A stretch of DNA of 64,000 nucleotides from Yponomeuta sedellus (GCA_934045075.1 OW203732.1:8271001-8335000); one strand, 5' to 3'; shown: positions 40,500 to 51,335, counted from the first letter of the stretch. Numbers and translations are program-made. The notes: a model not told the origin generated them from the letters alone.

Positions 40500-40690
40500 C
40501 GACCAAATAGGGGCTGTATTAGCAAAGGAGAAGATAAATGTACTCAGAACCGACGTGCATGCATGCAACTACTTATGAACGTTGATGAAGCGAAGGTGAT
40601 GTATCAGGATCGTGGCAAGTGGCAGTTTCTGGTCTCTGCCTAGTTTCTGGTCTCTGCCTACCCCTCTGGTATACAGGCGTGTCCTAGAAG
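40500..40690 (+). pseudogene. RTE-b LINE 3' end
   Basis: GTATTAGCAAAGGAGAAGAT, then AACGTTGATGAAGCGAAGGT, ATCAGGATCGTGGCAAGTGG, then a duplicated TTTCTGGTCTCTGCCTA and the closing ATACAGGCGTG. Confidence 0.7.
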
Positions 40691-41194
40691 GGTAGTTAGA
40701 TTGGATTGGACTCTTTATTGTAAGCACCTCGGGCGCGTTTCTCGAAATTCATAGTTTTTATAATAATTTAATGTACATTGCGTAGCCGATTAGCAGTTAC
40801 AATTTTGTCGCGTCAAAATCTGTCGGTTAATCTGTTCAACCTGTTCATCCACTCACTAAAACACTTAAGAACTGATCGAATCACTACTTCTGAAACATTA
40901 TTAGAATATTTTATCACTGATAGTACACAGCAAGCAAAGGTTAATCAAGATATATATACTTTCCACTAGTACACAATCCTACTGCAATGTAGACAAAACA
41001 CAAAGTGCCTTCTATTGATGGAAAAAAGAACTAAAGACATATCAATTCTGGATGACCTGCGAAAGCCGTTAGACACAACCCCTTTAAATTGTTTTTTGCA
41101 GTAAGCCGTAAGGGACCTAACTAACAGTGCTAAGCTGTTAGAATAAGAAACACCATAACTAATTACTGTTGGTGAAGCGAAGCTGACACAGTAC

Positions 41195-41285
41195 AAATAA
41201 AGAAGGTGATCTATCAAAATCGTGCTAAGCGGCAGTCCCTGGTCTCTGTCTCCGGAATACAGGCGCGAGTTTATGTATGTGTATG
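41195..41285 (+). pseudogene. RTE-b LINE 3' end, short
   Basis: AAAGAAGGTGATCTATCAAA, CGTGCTAAGCGGCAGTCCCT and GAATACAGGCGCGAG. Confidence 0.6.
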
Positions 41286-41964
41286 TACTGAATAGGTATT
41301 GAACTCCCTTTCACACATTTTATTGGAAAAGCAAGAAGCAAAAACTGGTCCAGTCATTTTCTTTAATTGAAAGTTTTAGAAACAATGCCCTCAATTAAAC
41401 CCTTCTTTATAAGGCTTATTAGTAATTGAAATCGATTTATTGATATTAAAATTTATTCACATTCAGTTGTTATCATAACGTAAATTAATTATGGAATTAA
41501 AGTTTATTGTCAATACCTACTATTGATTGTATTGAAACTATAAATGAGAATTGAAGATGTTAAACGTTGATTTATTGTTTAGAAGCGATTTCATCATGAA
41601 AACTGGAGAAGCGGTTTTCTCTTTTTAACAATTTCTACAAACGAGACTCATTTGACACTTAACTTTCAACGTTGGAAACTTCGTTGAGCTTGAACAACTT
41701 TTTCTCACTCTCCACTGCAGGCCCCGGCCTTCTCTCGGAGAGAGAATACTCTCTTATTATGTATATTAAGATGATTGATGAGAGAATAAGTATTTCATCT
41801 GATAAAGTACTAAATAAATTATAATATGTAATTAATAATTTATAATATAATAAGGGACACATAGTGGGCGACTAAGGGCCACAAACGGGGGGTGGGCAGC
41901 AGCGCCCCCTGCAGTACAATTCCAAGAAACTGCGATCCCCAAACCACATGCCCGGCGTGGGGAT
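41286..41964. other. AT-rich stretch, no feature recognised
   Basis: Contains CCACTGCAGGCCCCGGCCTTCTC at about 41712, a SINE B 3'-end scrap; otherwise nothing. Confidence 0.3.
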
Positions 41965-42060
41965 TGTGGGCATTACCCCCCAATGATGGCACAGCCTTGG
42001 CGCTCATTAGGGAAGGACTATGTCCAGCAGTGGACTAATATAGCCTGAAGAAGAATATAA
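41965..42060 (+). pseudogene. RTE-a LINE 3' end fragment
   Basis: GGCGCTCATTAGGGAAGGAC, TATGTCCAGCAGTGGACTAA and TATAGCCTGAAGAAGAATA: last codons and stop of ORF2. Confidence 0.75.
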
Positions 42061-42239
42061 TAACCTCTAGAATAGCTCCCCTAGTCTTGCTTTTGGACCC
42101 ACCATTCATAGTAGGTTGGTACATACGTACCTGCTACTATACGGAGGCGTTAATTAATTATCAATTAATTATGCTAATAGCATTCAGTGAAAGTTCACAA
42201 TACATTAGAACCATCGTAGTTGGTGTAAAATGCCAATTT

Positions 42240-42535
42240 TAATTTGATGGGTGCGGATTTAAAATATTTCTCGTGTGCGCCGGAATGCCACATAATGGAT
42301 GAATTCATAAATCCCCGTTACGGTATTGGTAAAACATAAATAGACAAACAAGATTCTACCGGTAAAGTATGACTTTTTGGTCGAAAACTGCCATATTCCC
42401 ATATATGAAGTAACCCGGGACAACAAAGTTCTGGATTTGAAAATATCAATTTCTGGCATGAAATATCAATTTTGAGGTTAGAATCTTGTTTGCTAAATTG
42501 GACAAGTAAGGATAAATAGACTGTAGGTGCCAACA
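42240..42535 (-). mobile_element. MITE family J
   Basis: The right end GGACAAGTAAGGATAAATAG then ACTGTAGGTGCC mirrors the left end of the 50.88-kb copy; AGGTTAGAATCTTGTTTGC is shared inside. The other end (AAATAGACAAACAAGATTCT) is rearranged. Confidence 0.6.
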
Positions 42536-43081
42536 GATACAGTCGTTAGCAGGTCAATCTTTACATCTGATTACTGATTACGCTAGATTTGCAATAATAC
42601 TTTCTTTTTTATCACAAAACCTAGCCTAGCTGCGAGTCTCAACACGACTGACACCCACCTAAACAAAAGGTAACGATATTCTTCAAATAATTCAAACTCT
42701 GCTAGACGGCTACGCCAGCCAGCTACTATAAAGAAGTATCGTTACAGTACTCTACTCAGATCCGGCCTTTTTTCCTGAATGTCCGAGAATGACTCAAGAA
42801 AGGGAAGAACAAAGAACATTGGCAGGCCTTTATCCAGTGAGATACATACAAGACTTACTATATAAAAGAGCAGTTTTTACTTTCTATTAAATGCTTCGAT
42901 CTAGTGTAGATACGAGATAGAGCTTTACAAATATTGTTCTGTCACCGTGGACATGAAACCCGTGAAAGCTCCCAACAGACAAACTGTAGATAGAGGCTCG
43001 GTTCAAAACTCAAATATTAATTCAAATACTTATACTATAGTAATTTATTTGTAGAAAAAATCGAATGAACTCAGAATTAAG
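42536..43081. other. no feature recognised
   Basis: No match. Confidence 0.3.
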
Positions 43082-43343
43082 AAAGAATATTTATTACACT
43101 ATTTTTATTTTTAATGCACTAACCCGTGCTAAGGACAATTTTAAACGTACAGCCAGATGTCGCTGCCTGTACGTATTACAGAGAATAGTGTAAAGAGGTT
43201 CGAAATTACACTTCGATGCCGGTGAGTCGCCCATTAGCTCAGTTGGATAGAGCGCTGGCACGCATAGCCAGAGGTCGCGGGTTCGAATCCCGGCATGGGT
43301 GGAATTTTTAGCCTCTAAATAGGTTTTTAAAAGAATATTTATT
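43082..43343 (-). mobile_element. tRNA-core SINE (family A), 5'-inverted copy
   Basis: Target duplication AAAGAATATTTATT (43082-43095, 43330-43343) brackets 234 bp. Read on the minus strand the insert starts with the inverted part (TTAAAAACCTATTTAGAGGC through the antisense core to CATCTGGCTGTACG) and ends with the forward tail TTTAAAATTGTCCTTAGC to AAAATAGTGT. On the plus strand the tRNA core is sense (TTAGCTCAGTTGGATAGAGC, GGTTCGAATCC). Confidence 0.9.
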
Positions 43344-43833
43344 TTAAAAACAAAATGTTTACAATGACCGTTAAAGCTGTTATCATCAGAATTAGTAGGT
43401 AGATTATGTGGAATATAAGGTAGGAAAGAAACTCTACATTAACTCCTTTGAAAACAACTTAATTAACAGAGTTCATCTATTGTTGAGTACTCAACAATCT
43501 TCCTCGCTAGTAAAATAAGATAGATATTAATAACGTTTATGGAGCTAGGAAAAGTGAATGACACAAAATCTTCACCAGATATTCTTGTATTTTAAATAAT
43601 CCTTAACATAATTGTAGGCTTTATTTCGCACATAGTATAGGTACTTAACACATATTTTAAATAGCGTCGAAGGTGTCTCTAATACGTTGTGTATTCTTCT
43701 TAAATCTAATATTATTATAAACAAAGTATTATTATGAAATTAAGTACTGAGTTTTTTAAATTCCGGTTGTACATTTGTAAATTTTTGTTAGTTGTCCTGT
43801 CTTAATTTTACCAAGCACTTTATCTTCCTGATG
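43344..43833. other. no feature recognised
   Basis: AT-rich, no match. Confidence 0.3.
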
Positions 43834-45040
43834 CCCACGGTACTTCTGTGAGTACTAAACAAGTGAAGCCGTTACTGCCCAAGCTATGAAATATATTTTT
43901 TGCAGTAAATGGCCACGGTCCTTCTCCGAGTACAAATATTTTGTATTGAAACCACATTTGAATTCACCGCCATTTTTTTACAGATTAAATGCGGAAGGAA
44001 CTGACATTCAATCACTCACAGCTGTCATTAGTGTAATCTGTGGCCAATCAATCGTACATTGAACAAACGTCAAAAAAAGGAACCAAGGAGCGGCCACGTC
44101 GACGAAGTAAGTTGTTATCTTATTTTAATTATGTGGTCTTATCATTTTATTCCATAACTCTCATGAAACCCTATTGTTGAATGTATCAACAAATGGCGAA
44201 CACAAATATTTTATCGATTACGTTTGTAAATAATATTCTATGAGTTTCAATTTAAATTGGTGATTGTCTGAGTACCGTGGTCATCAATTACATAAAAAAA
44301 CGTTTTACGTTTAGTCCTCACTTGAGGACTCTGGACCGCTGTGCTATAATTTTAGATAAATTTTTAATTGAATTTTTTACAGATTAAATGAAAAATAATG
44401 AAATTGAAGCCGATTTACCAATGTTAAACATAGATTTCTCGGAGGACGTAAGAGATTGAATGTGCCAAATACACGTCATCTATGGAAAAGAGTCAGCAAA
44501 AGTGTTGCCACTGTCAAACTAATAAAACTAGAATCAGATGTAGATACTGCGATATCTTCTTATGTTTAACGACGGAGAACCGATTGTTTCTCAAATTTTC
44601 ATAAGTGTAGGTGCAGGTGTAGGTTTTGAAGAAACGTGTTTTTGTTTTATAATTTTAGAAGAGGTTTTTTGGCGCGATTTTTTATTTTTATCTAAGAGAC
44701 TAATGTACGAGTCTTGATCTCAATAACATGATATATCTTACACAAGTTCTTAACTTATGTAACATATAATGTTCCTAAGTCATTTTTAGCTACCAATTTA
44801 ACTTATGTATATTTTTGTAAAAGTAATTTTTTCCTCTTTTACTTTCATTTCCTGCCCACGGTCCTCACACGAGGACTATTTATTTTCGCTTCTAAACTAT
44901 TGAAACTAGTTACTTTTTTATTGCATTACCTGTATATACTATTGCGAACACTATATAATCATTTTTGTGGCATTTATTAAAGTTTAAGTTTCTGGGCAGT
45001 AAGCTAGTAAAAGCAAAAGTTCTCGTGTGAGTACCGTGGG
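43834..45040 (+). mobile_element. piggyBac-like element, internally deleted
   Basis: Starts CCCACGGTACT and ends AGTACCGTGGG, an inverted pair with the CCC/GGG ends typical of piggyBac. The CCACGGT(C/A)CT...GAG motif recurs inside (about 43911, 44269, 44311, 44855, 45022) in both orientations, like subterminal repeats. A coding remnant (44388-44604) joins an acidic N-terminal-like peptide to a cysteine-rich C-terminal domain, so most of the transposase is missing. TTTTTTACAGATTAAATG occurs twice (about 43975 and 44373), suggesting a splice acceptor plus start region duplicated by rearrangement. Flanking TTAA is not preserved. Confidence 0.6.
44388..44604 (+). pseudogene. piggyBac-like transposase remnant
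   Basis: ATG 44388 opens MKNNEIEADLPMLNIDFSED and hits TGA at 44457. In a second frame RLNVPNTRHL (from 44453) follows, and in a third MEKSQQKCCHCQTNK and RIRCRYCDIFLCL (from 44482) to TAA 44602. The CxxC-x10-CxxC-xxxLC pattern is that of the C-terminal zinc-binding domain of piggyBac-family transposases, which contacts DNA ends. A further frame gives CFSNFHK, the usual CFxxFH ending. The catalytic core is missing and at least three frame changes are present, so the copy is dead. A chance cysteine-rich frame is possible but the order and spacing argue against it. Confidence 0.55.
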
Positions 45041-45059
45041 CAGTTAGTCGAAAAAATAT

Positions 45060-45130
45060 TTTTTACGGTTGGGTCGATCTTAGAAGAAAAAAGAAGAAAG
45101 AATAAGATATTTATTAGGTTACAAACGTCT
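45060..45130 (-). mobile_element. LINE or SINE tail
   Basis: AGAATAAGATATTTATTAGG then TTACAAACG is the antisense of an A-rich AATAAATATCTTATTCTT tail. Confidence 0.4.
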
Positions 45131-45514
45131 GTACAACAAAAAAATACATGAATTGGATACATAGAATGTAGCTAGGCGTGTTATTGTATTGTATGTTATC
45201 TTGAATCTTTATCTGTTTTGATTTTTCATATTTGATTTATTACTACCATTTATAAAAATCTAATGAGGGCTACACATAAAGCTTTAAAATCGTATTTTTG
45301 ATAGTTTTGTCAAATCCCACAGGAAAGCTGAAAGTGCTTTTCCTATGGGGTTTTCCAGAATTTTATAATTATCCAGTATTTTTTTTTTCTCAAACCAAAA
45401 CCTTATTCGGACTATTAAAAAAACATAAAAAAAGTCAAATTCAATCAGCTTTCAAGTTATGCGCTTATCAAGGACGCCAATGACTCAGAATAAAACAGGT
45501 ATTGCGCTATGTAA
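45131..45514. other. no feature recognised
   Basis: No coding or repeat match. Confidence 0.3.
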
Positions 45515-45625
45515 ATAACTCGTTACTGGATAACGTTGAAGGAAATCTCTTTAAGAAACCTGAGTACCTCGGCGTTTGAAACCGCTAATCCATCGTAGGT
45601 ATTTCAGAAGGTTTCGGCCTGCGCC
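45515..45625 (+). mobile_element. SINE family B fragment
   Basis: GTTGAAGGAAATCTCTTTAA, GAAACCTGAGTACCTCGGCG and a GGTATTTCAGAAGG end; strongly diverged. Confidence 0.5.
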
Positions 45626-45937
45626 CCATAGAGAGGGCCGAATACAGGCTTCTTATACAGTTGTTGTATTCCAGATACTTCGTGCAGCAGATCCGCAGCT
45701 GAAAATGGAACAATACCTCCGCGGAATGTTCCGAGCCATTGGTCGCATCAAATCGATGAGTGGACACTGAACTGATTTCCCTACCATTGGGTTTGCTCCA
45801 CGTTTGCACCAATTCCACCCGTTTACATTCCGCCCTTCTTCCTGCCACTCATGTTAATGCTTCAACTTCATAAGCCACCCACGTCGATTCTAGTAAGAAT
45901 ATATTCATTTTTGTTCGACAATTACCTGAACCTTGAT

Positions 45938-46090
45938 GACGACCACCTCTGTGGCGCAGCGGTAGCGCATCTGCCTACCATCTGCCTAGCGGTAGTGCAT
46001 GTGACGTCGCAGTTTCTGGTTCTCACGACACAGGGTATCCTAGTGTGGGGCCAGAAGCAATGTATGTGCCTGCATGTAAATGTTATGTTA
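45938..46090 (+). mobile_element. SINE family C, internally deleted
   Basis: Head CCACCTCTGTGGCGCAGCGG with a repeated CATCTGCCTA/AGCGGTAG block in place of the B box, then TTTCTGGTTCTCACGACACA and the tail CTGCATGTAAATGTTATG. The tail runs straight into a microsatellite. Confidence 0.85.
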
Positions 46091-46289
46091 CGTTACGTTA
46101 CGTTACGTTACGTTACGCTACGTTACGTAACGTTACTTTACGTTACGTCACGTTACGGTACGTTCTGTTACGTTACGTTATGTTACGTTACTTTATGTCA
46201 CGTTACGTTACATTACGTTACGTCACGTCGCGGCGCGTCACGTCACGTCACGTCACGTCACGTCACGTCACGTCATGTTATGTTATGTT
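46084..46289. repeat. (TTACG)n / (TCACG)n microsatellite
   Basis: About 40 pentanucleotide units. They begin as TTACG directly at the SINE C tail, pass through variants (CTACG, TTATG) and switch to nearly pure TCACG in the last third, ending in TTATG. Confidence 0.95.
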
Positions 46290-47465
46290 CGCTGGTGTGG
46301 TGCCTACCACAAAATATGATAGGTACCTCCTTTGAAATAACATATTATGCATCTAAGTACTATTTGACCGAAAGAGATGGGGATAATATTCGTGTGCTTA
46401 GGATATAGTTGACGGATATCAAAATTTCCAGCTCTTCTATTACGTAACTTTCTACTCTACCGATCGACACTGTAACAATAGGAGGCGGCAGAAGGAGATA
46501 ATTTAAGTGTACTTTTCACACTTCTAAAAAGTGATGTCTACTCGCCACACGCAGTGAGCGCAATGTAAATAGTGGGACAATATATTGTGCGCCGTTAAAT
46601 TCCGAATGCATGCATGCTTCGCGTTTTCAGAGTGCGAAACTGGGAATGCCCTTTCACCGAGATGTTATTACCATATTCATATTACGCGGAGAATGGGATT
46701 CCGGTAAAGTTGACACTGGATTTTCACCCTGTTATAATATTATAATTCGTAATAATATCATAACTTTTTGTTCCCTACAGATGAAAGTGAGATTTATGAC
46801 ACAATTTTGGTAACATTCATGCAATATTTTTTTAATTGATGCATACTCATTGTTTTAAAATACGTGTGCTGACACCGAAATAAATTACTTTAAACGTTAG
46901 TTTTTGCTGGGAAATTAAAAACATTTTTACCTATGCTATATGCGTCCTACTGCAGGCCACAGGCTTTCTCTCTCAGAGAGAGAGAGAAAGAGTATGTACT
47001 TAATTACCAGGCGTGTTCACCGCACATTATGAAATTACTAAAACAAAAATAATATTAGCGCGCAATGAACACGTGGTTATTACGTTCTATAGCACGTAGT
47101 CCAGCGCTATCCTTGTTTGAGATCTCGATGTTATAAATATATGAATAGCGCTTTGAAATTTTGTATCCTTGGAATTTCTCTTTGTAATAAACGGACATAT
47201 GGACGGGGAAGTTCGTTGCACAATACTGTAGGATACGCATTTCTCCCAGTATTTACTCTAGTATGATGACATGATTTTAATACCATTACTGGTATGGTGA
47301 TACTGGCATCATGTTGAGAAAATTCTTTTCATTTAGAATGAACATTTTTGACAAATAAAATTAAATTCTAAAATACACACTTATTTCTGTGAGTTCTCGT
47401 TGCAGTAAAAATATCCACCTTACATTATCAGAAATATAAGAAACGGTGTCAAAAATTTGTTTTCA
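46290..47465. other. mostly featureless; one SINE B scrap
   Basis: CTACTGCAGGCCACAGGCTT then TCTCTCTCAGAGAGAG near 46.95-46.99 kb corresponds to the antisense end of SINE B. A small hairpin (AATACCATTACTGGTAT) lies at about 47280. Nothing else is recognised. Confidence 0.35.
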
Positions 47466-47992
47466 TTTCTTATACTCGGAAAGTAGTGTTGTTTTGATCT
47501 GATTATTGGGTGGTAAATGCTGTTTCCCTCCCTAGAGAGGGAAAAACTTATTCAAATTACTTCCCACCTAAGAGCCGGAATGAACTTTAAAAATAAAACT
47601 ACTGTCAGCTGTGAAGAGTTATATGTAAAAAAAACTAATTAAAAAAAATGCTGCGGCCAAGTGAGTTTCCAAACAGCCAGTGTGAACTTAGCGCAAATTT
47701 CTTTGAGCGGAATAAGCTGCAGCAATTATGCGATGAGTTCCATAAAATTTAACAAGTCGACATAAATTGGCCGGATACAAAATAGGTAATAATCTTTTAT
47801 GCTATGATTTGAATATTAAAAATGAGTTTTTATTTTCCTCATATTCGAAATGAAAAGAAGAGTGTTTTTTTTGAATTTGAATTGATCCTTTTACCCGTGT
47901 TGTAAAAGAATCAATTTCTACTCGGGCTATAGCCTCGGGAATTGATTCTTTCGACCCTCGTTTAACAATCTACTATTCCTTTTCTCGAAACC
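47466..47992 (-). repeat. family H repeat, inverted third copy
   Basis: Antisense of the 18.4-19.7 kb units: ACTCGGAAAGTAGTGTTG, AAGAGCCGGAATGAACTTTA, ACAGCCAGTGTGAACTTA and CGTTTAACAATCTACTATTC. The last segment shows the intact sequence into which the LTR inserted in the 18-kb copy. Confidence 0.85.
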
Positions 47993-48239
47993 GCTGTTTT
48001 TTTTAAACCGCTACGTTCTAAGGCTTGCAGGGCAGCATAGTCAGTCTAATAAGTTTACAATCAATTAGTAGAGAGCGTTATTTTTCCCGGCATGTGTAAT
48101 TGGAAATCGGATTAATTTAACAAGCAACGCGGCGTGTTTGTTTTCATCAACCGCTCACAGAGCGACAATCGCGCTCAGTTAACAATGTATGGATTTGCAT
48201 CGACACCTATTGCTACCTCGACTACACGAGTATATTGCA

Positions 48240-48505
48240 AACTCGTTCTTCCTACATCTAAACAGTAAATCTTAACCACTATGACAACTGTTTTATAACC
48301 TACAGTCCAAAACCCAGGATCAACAACCCAGGACTTAATCGATTTTTTCCAAAAGTGGTTATAACATAAATTAATAAAAATACTTATAACATATAACAAA
48401 AATTAAGATTATTAATGTTTACTTTTTAGAAAAACATATGTAAAACAAGTTATGATTTTTATTCCATTGGCGGCGCTAGTTAGCACCCCAACGTGCCTTA
48501 ATTGA
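48240..48505. mobile_element. TTAA-type MITE, right part
   Basis: CCAGGATCAACAACCCAGGA in the middle and the right end TTCCATTGGCGGCGCTAGTT then AGCACCCCAACGTGCCTTAA, same family as 5.57 and 21.4 kb. The left end is missing. Confidence 0.7.
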
Positions 48506-48769
48506 AAATTGAAAAGCAGCTTACCCTGCACACCACTACGCGCCTACGTCACGTACGTTGGCCACACACACATGCGCGCACTTTGACCGGATTTGTGACG
48601 TTACGTCATCACGGGACGGGGTGAAATTGATGGCAACAATCCTTCCAAATATCAGCCATTGCTCGCAAAGAACAGTCTTATCTGCTTGTGAAATCGTTTA
48701 GTGAACTTCTCGAATAAGAATGTAGACGAGGTCCGTTCAATACGATGTTGCTGAATGATCCGGTAGAAT
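48506..48769. other. GC-richer stretch, unassigned
   Basis: GCGCCTACGTCACGTACGTT and GTGACGTTACGTCATCACGG give several CRE-like half sites, but no promoter or gene follows. Confidence 0.3.
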
Positions 48770-49200
48770 TACAAACCATTTTTATCATCCATTTATTTTA
48801 TTTTACTTTGTTTCCGTGTTTATACTTTTATTTTGCATTATTTTTTTGTTGCCATTTAATGCCTAATTGTTTTTTATTTACTAAGAATAAGTGTAGGAAA
48901 TCCTGAAACAGCATTAATGCTGAGGCTCCGACCATTTCAAAAGTGTGATCTAAATTATGTATTCGTATCACAAGCACATTTGTCACTTTTGAATAAAGTT
49001 CTTTTTTTCATTTTTCATTAGGGGCCCAGCTGCCGACTCCAAAATTGCGACAAAGAATATTTATTTATTTCATCTAATATGTAAAAATCTCGTGTCATAG
49101 TGTGAGTTGTCTACTTCGTAATAGCTTCAACACTTTTTAGGATATTTTTATGTATATTTGGTAGGCCTGAGAACAGGCCTATAGTCTAATACTTACATAA
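48770..49200 (+). repeat. family F repeat, copy 1
   Basis: GTAGAATTACAAACCATTT at the start; TTGCGACAAAGAATATTTAT, AAATCTCGTGTCATAGTGTG and TTGGTAGGCCTGAGAACAGG later. Copy 2 begins at 49.48 kb. Confidence 0.65.
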
Positions 49201-49227
49201 TTTTTCAATAGAATGATATAAGCATGT

Positions 49228-49435
49228 CAATGGTCGTTGTTTGACTCAATTTGGTAGTCTACAAAGCAATAGCAGCACAATGTCATTCCAGGGGTATAGC
49301 CCGCGCAAATTATATGCATCTCTTGCAGAGAAGATTGAATCGCGCGAGGCGCCGAGTTAAGTAGCACGGATTATACCATTCCATTGTGATTGGTTACCAG
49401 ACTACCGATAGTGTAAATGAAACGACCATTACCGG
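49228..49435. mobile_element. MITE with AATGGTCGTT ends
   Basis: TCAATGGTCGTTGTTTGACT and GGTAGTCTAC on the left; AGACTACCGATAGTG and GAAACGACCATTACC on the right. Imperfect arms of about 35 bases, ~205 bp in all, between the two family F copies. Confidence 0.6.
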
Positions 49436-49479
49436 ACTAATATGACTCTATTAAACAAATATGGATTTTAGAGACTCGC

Positions 49480-50000
49480 CCCGGGTAGAATTACAAACCA
49501 TTTATATTCGAGGACCGGCTCCGTTATTGCGACAAAGAATATTTATCTATTTCATCATCTTCTTCTTCTACATCTATATTATGTAGTCCACTGCTGGACA
49601 TAGCCCTCCCCTAATAAGCGCCACAGCGCCCTGTCTTCAGCTTGCCGCATCCAGCATCTGCCGGCAGTTTTTCGCAGGTCGTCACGACCTGGTCGGAGGG
49701 CGTCCTACACTACGTTTGCCGAGTCGCGGTCTCCACTCAAGAACACGTTTACTCCAACGGTTGTCGTTTTTTCGCGAGATATGGCCAGCCCACTGCCACT
49801 TCAGCTTGCTGATACTCTGAGCTATGTCGATAACTTTGGTTTTCTATTACATCTAATACTTAAAAAAATCTTGTGTCACATTGTGTTATTATATCGAACT
49901 ACTTCGTAACGACTTTACCAATTTTCAGGATATTTTTGTGCATATTTGGTAGGTCTGAGAACAGGTCATAGGCTAATTAATATGGCAAAAGAACGTTTGC
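49480..50000 (+). repeat. family F repeat, copy 2, split by an RTE fragment
   Basis: GGTAGAATTACAAACCATTT and GCGACAAAGAATATTTATCT before the insertion; CATCTAATACTT, AAATCTTGTGTCACATTGTG and TTGGTAGGTCTGAGAACAGG after it. Confidence 0.7.
49559..49848 (-). pseudogene. RTE-a LINE ORF2 C-terminus inserted in family F
   Basis: Antisense match to the 14.1-14.45 kb fragment: from ACCAAAGTTATCGACATAGC (start) through GGCCATATCTCGCGAAAA to GTCCAGCAGTGGACTACAT. It keeps CGA where the 14-kb copy has TGA but has lost 2 bases nearby (CCAGGTCGTGACGACC), shifting the frame. Flanks ATTTCATC and ATTACATC look like an 8-bp target duplication with one mismatch. Confidence 0.85.
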
Positions 50001-50039
50001 GCGGTCAGCTAGTATTCTTATAATATTTCATTTATTTAT

Positions 50040-50112
50040 CAGCAGTGGGCACTCGTGGTGTCTAAGCACATACAGTCGAACTGAGAGAAGGCCTGTGCCC
50101 TGCAGAGAAACA
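50040..50112 (+). mobile_element. SINE family B 3' scrap
   Basis: GTGGGCACTCGTGGTGTCTA and GAGAAGGCCTGTGCCCTGCA. Confidence 0.5.
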
Positions 50113-50884
50113 TATATATTTCGTTTGCGCGTCTTTTATTTTTTTATAGACTTCTTTTTAAATTAGCTCGCGCGCGGTTTCTTTCACTAATATTGATCTC
50201 TTTTGGTTATTGGAACTTTTACTAAAAATATCCTCAAATAGGGATGATTCTTCCATTAGCTCTTCATCCTAGGGATCGAAGAGCTATTTACGAGGACTAT
50301 ACTAACTCTTTTTGAATGGATGTAATAAAAAACATATTATAGAAACCACCCCATCTTTCTACAATTGTTATTTCTCATAAAATGTCCTTGTAAATACTTC
50401 GTAAGCAATAATGTGAAATTAATAAAAAAATATGTTGGTAACTTTAAAGAAGTTGAAGTAACGTTCACTCGCCAAGCCAGCGTTGCACCTGCAACAAATA
50501 AGAAGTGCTTTTGCACAAACTTCGGAGCATTTGGTAGGAAGTACATTAAGGCCGACCCACACGTGGAGTCGGTGAATAAATCGCCTAATGGCCGCTGGCT
50601 GGAGTCTCGAATAATTCACGCGCCGAGTGCCCGTAAACGCTCTAAGGCTCCAAGGCCTTAGAAGGTCAGCCTTTCGTAGGAAAATACTGCATATTTCAGA
50701 TATACACCACAATCTGTAATGTTTTGTAGATACCTACTTATTTTTAATGTTAAAATCAACCGTAAATAATATTAGATCGTTCATTTGAACTGACGCGAAG
50801 ACCGGATGCACACTCAATAGAAAATGTAAATGAAGCTTACTCTCAAGCCATCTGAAGAAGAAACTAGAACTAAAGTTTGGCGTT
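50113..50884. other. no feature recognised
   Basis: Overlapping frames at 50365-50712 on both strands show no known motif. Confidence 0.3.
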
Positions 50885-51135
50885 TGCACCTACAGTATAT
50901 TTATATTTATCCTTACTTGTTTAATTTAGTAAACAAGATTCTAACCTCAAAATTTACATATGATGCCAAAATTAAATATTTTCTTGAAAAATCATGATCT
51001 TTTTTATAAAATTGGCCGCGTGTTATCTAAAATACCTAGTGTCCCAGGTTACTTCATTTATGGAAACATGACAGTTTTCGACTAAAAACCTGAAGAATCC
51101 TATTTAGTAAAATGGGCAGGTAAGGATAAATAGAT
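50885..51135. mobile_element. MITE family J, both ends
   Basis: CACCTACAGTATATTTATAT then TTATCCTTACTTG on the left; GCAGGTAAGGATAAATAGAT on the right. AACAAGATTCTAACCTCAA is shared with the 42.25-kb copy. Confidence 0.65.
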
Positions 51136-51144
51136 TGTATACGT

Positions 51145-51335
51145 AATGAGATGATTTGTACAGCGTCCAGTGGCACCTTTACTCACACTAGATGGCTGCA
51201 GTGCTTGAGATATTGTTCTTTAAGATAGATGGCTAGGCTGGCTCCGGACGGATTGACTTTACTTTCTTGAGAGCTAGGCCAACTAAGCTTACTCCATTTA
51301 AAAGCCATCGGAAAAACAAAGTAATTTATTGCCGT
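51145..51335 (-). repeat. family D repeat
   Basis: Antisense of the 33.2-kb copy: AGCGTCCAGTGGCACCTTTA, CTCACACTAGATGGCTG, GGCTGGCTCCGGACGGATTG. Confidence 0.55.

Noticed and set aside
43227..43300. tRNA gene candidate
   Set aside because: A and B boxes are present but the same core occurs in many flanked insertions and lacks U33; it belongs to a SINE.
46200..46285. Cluster of CGTCA half-CREs
   Set aside because: Simple by-product of the (TCACG)n microsatellite.
45851..46408. 185-codon frame with repeated LRYVT units
   Set aside because: It crosses a SINE and then the TTACG microsatellite; the length comes from the repeat lacking stops.
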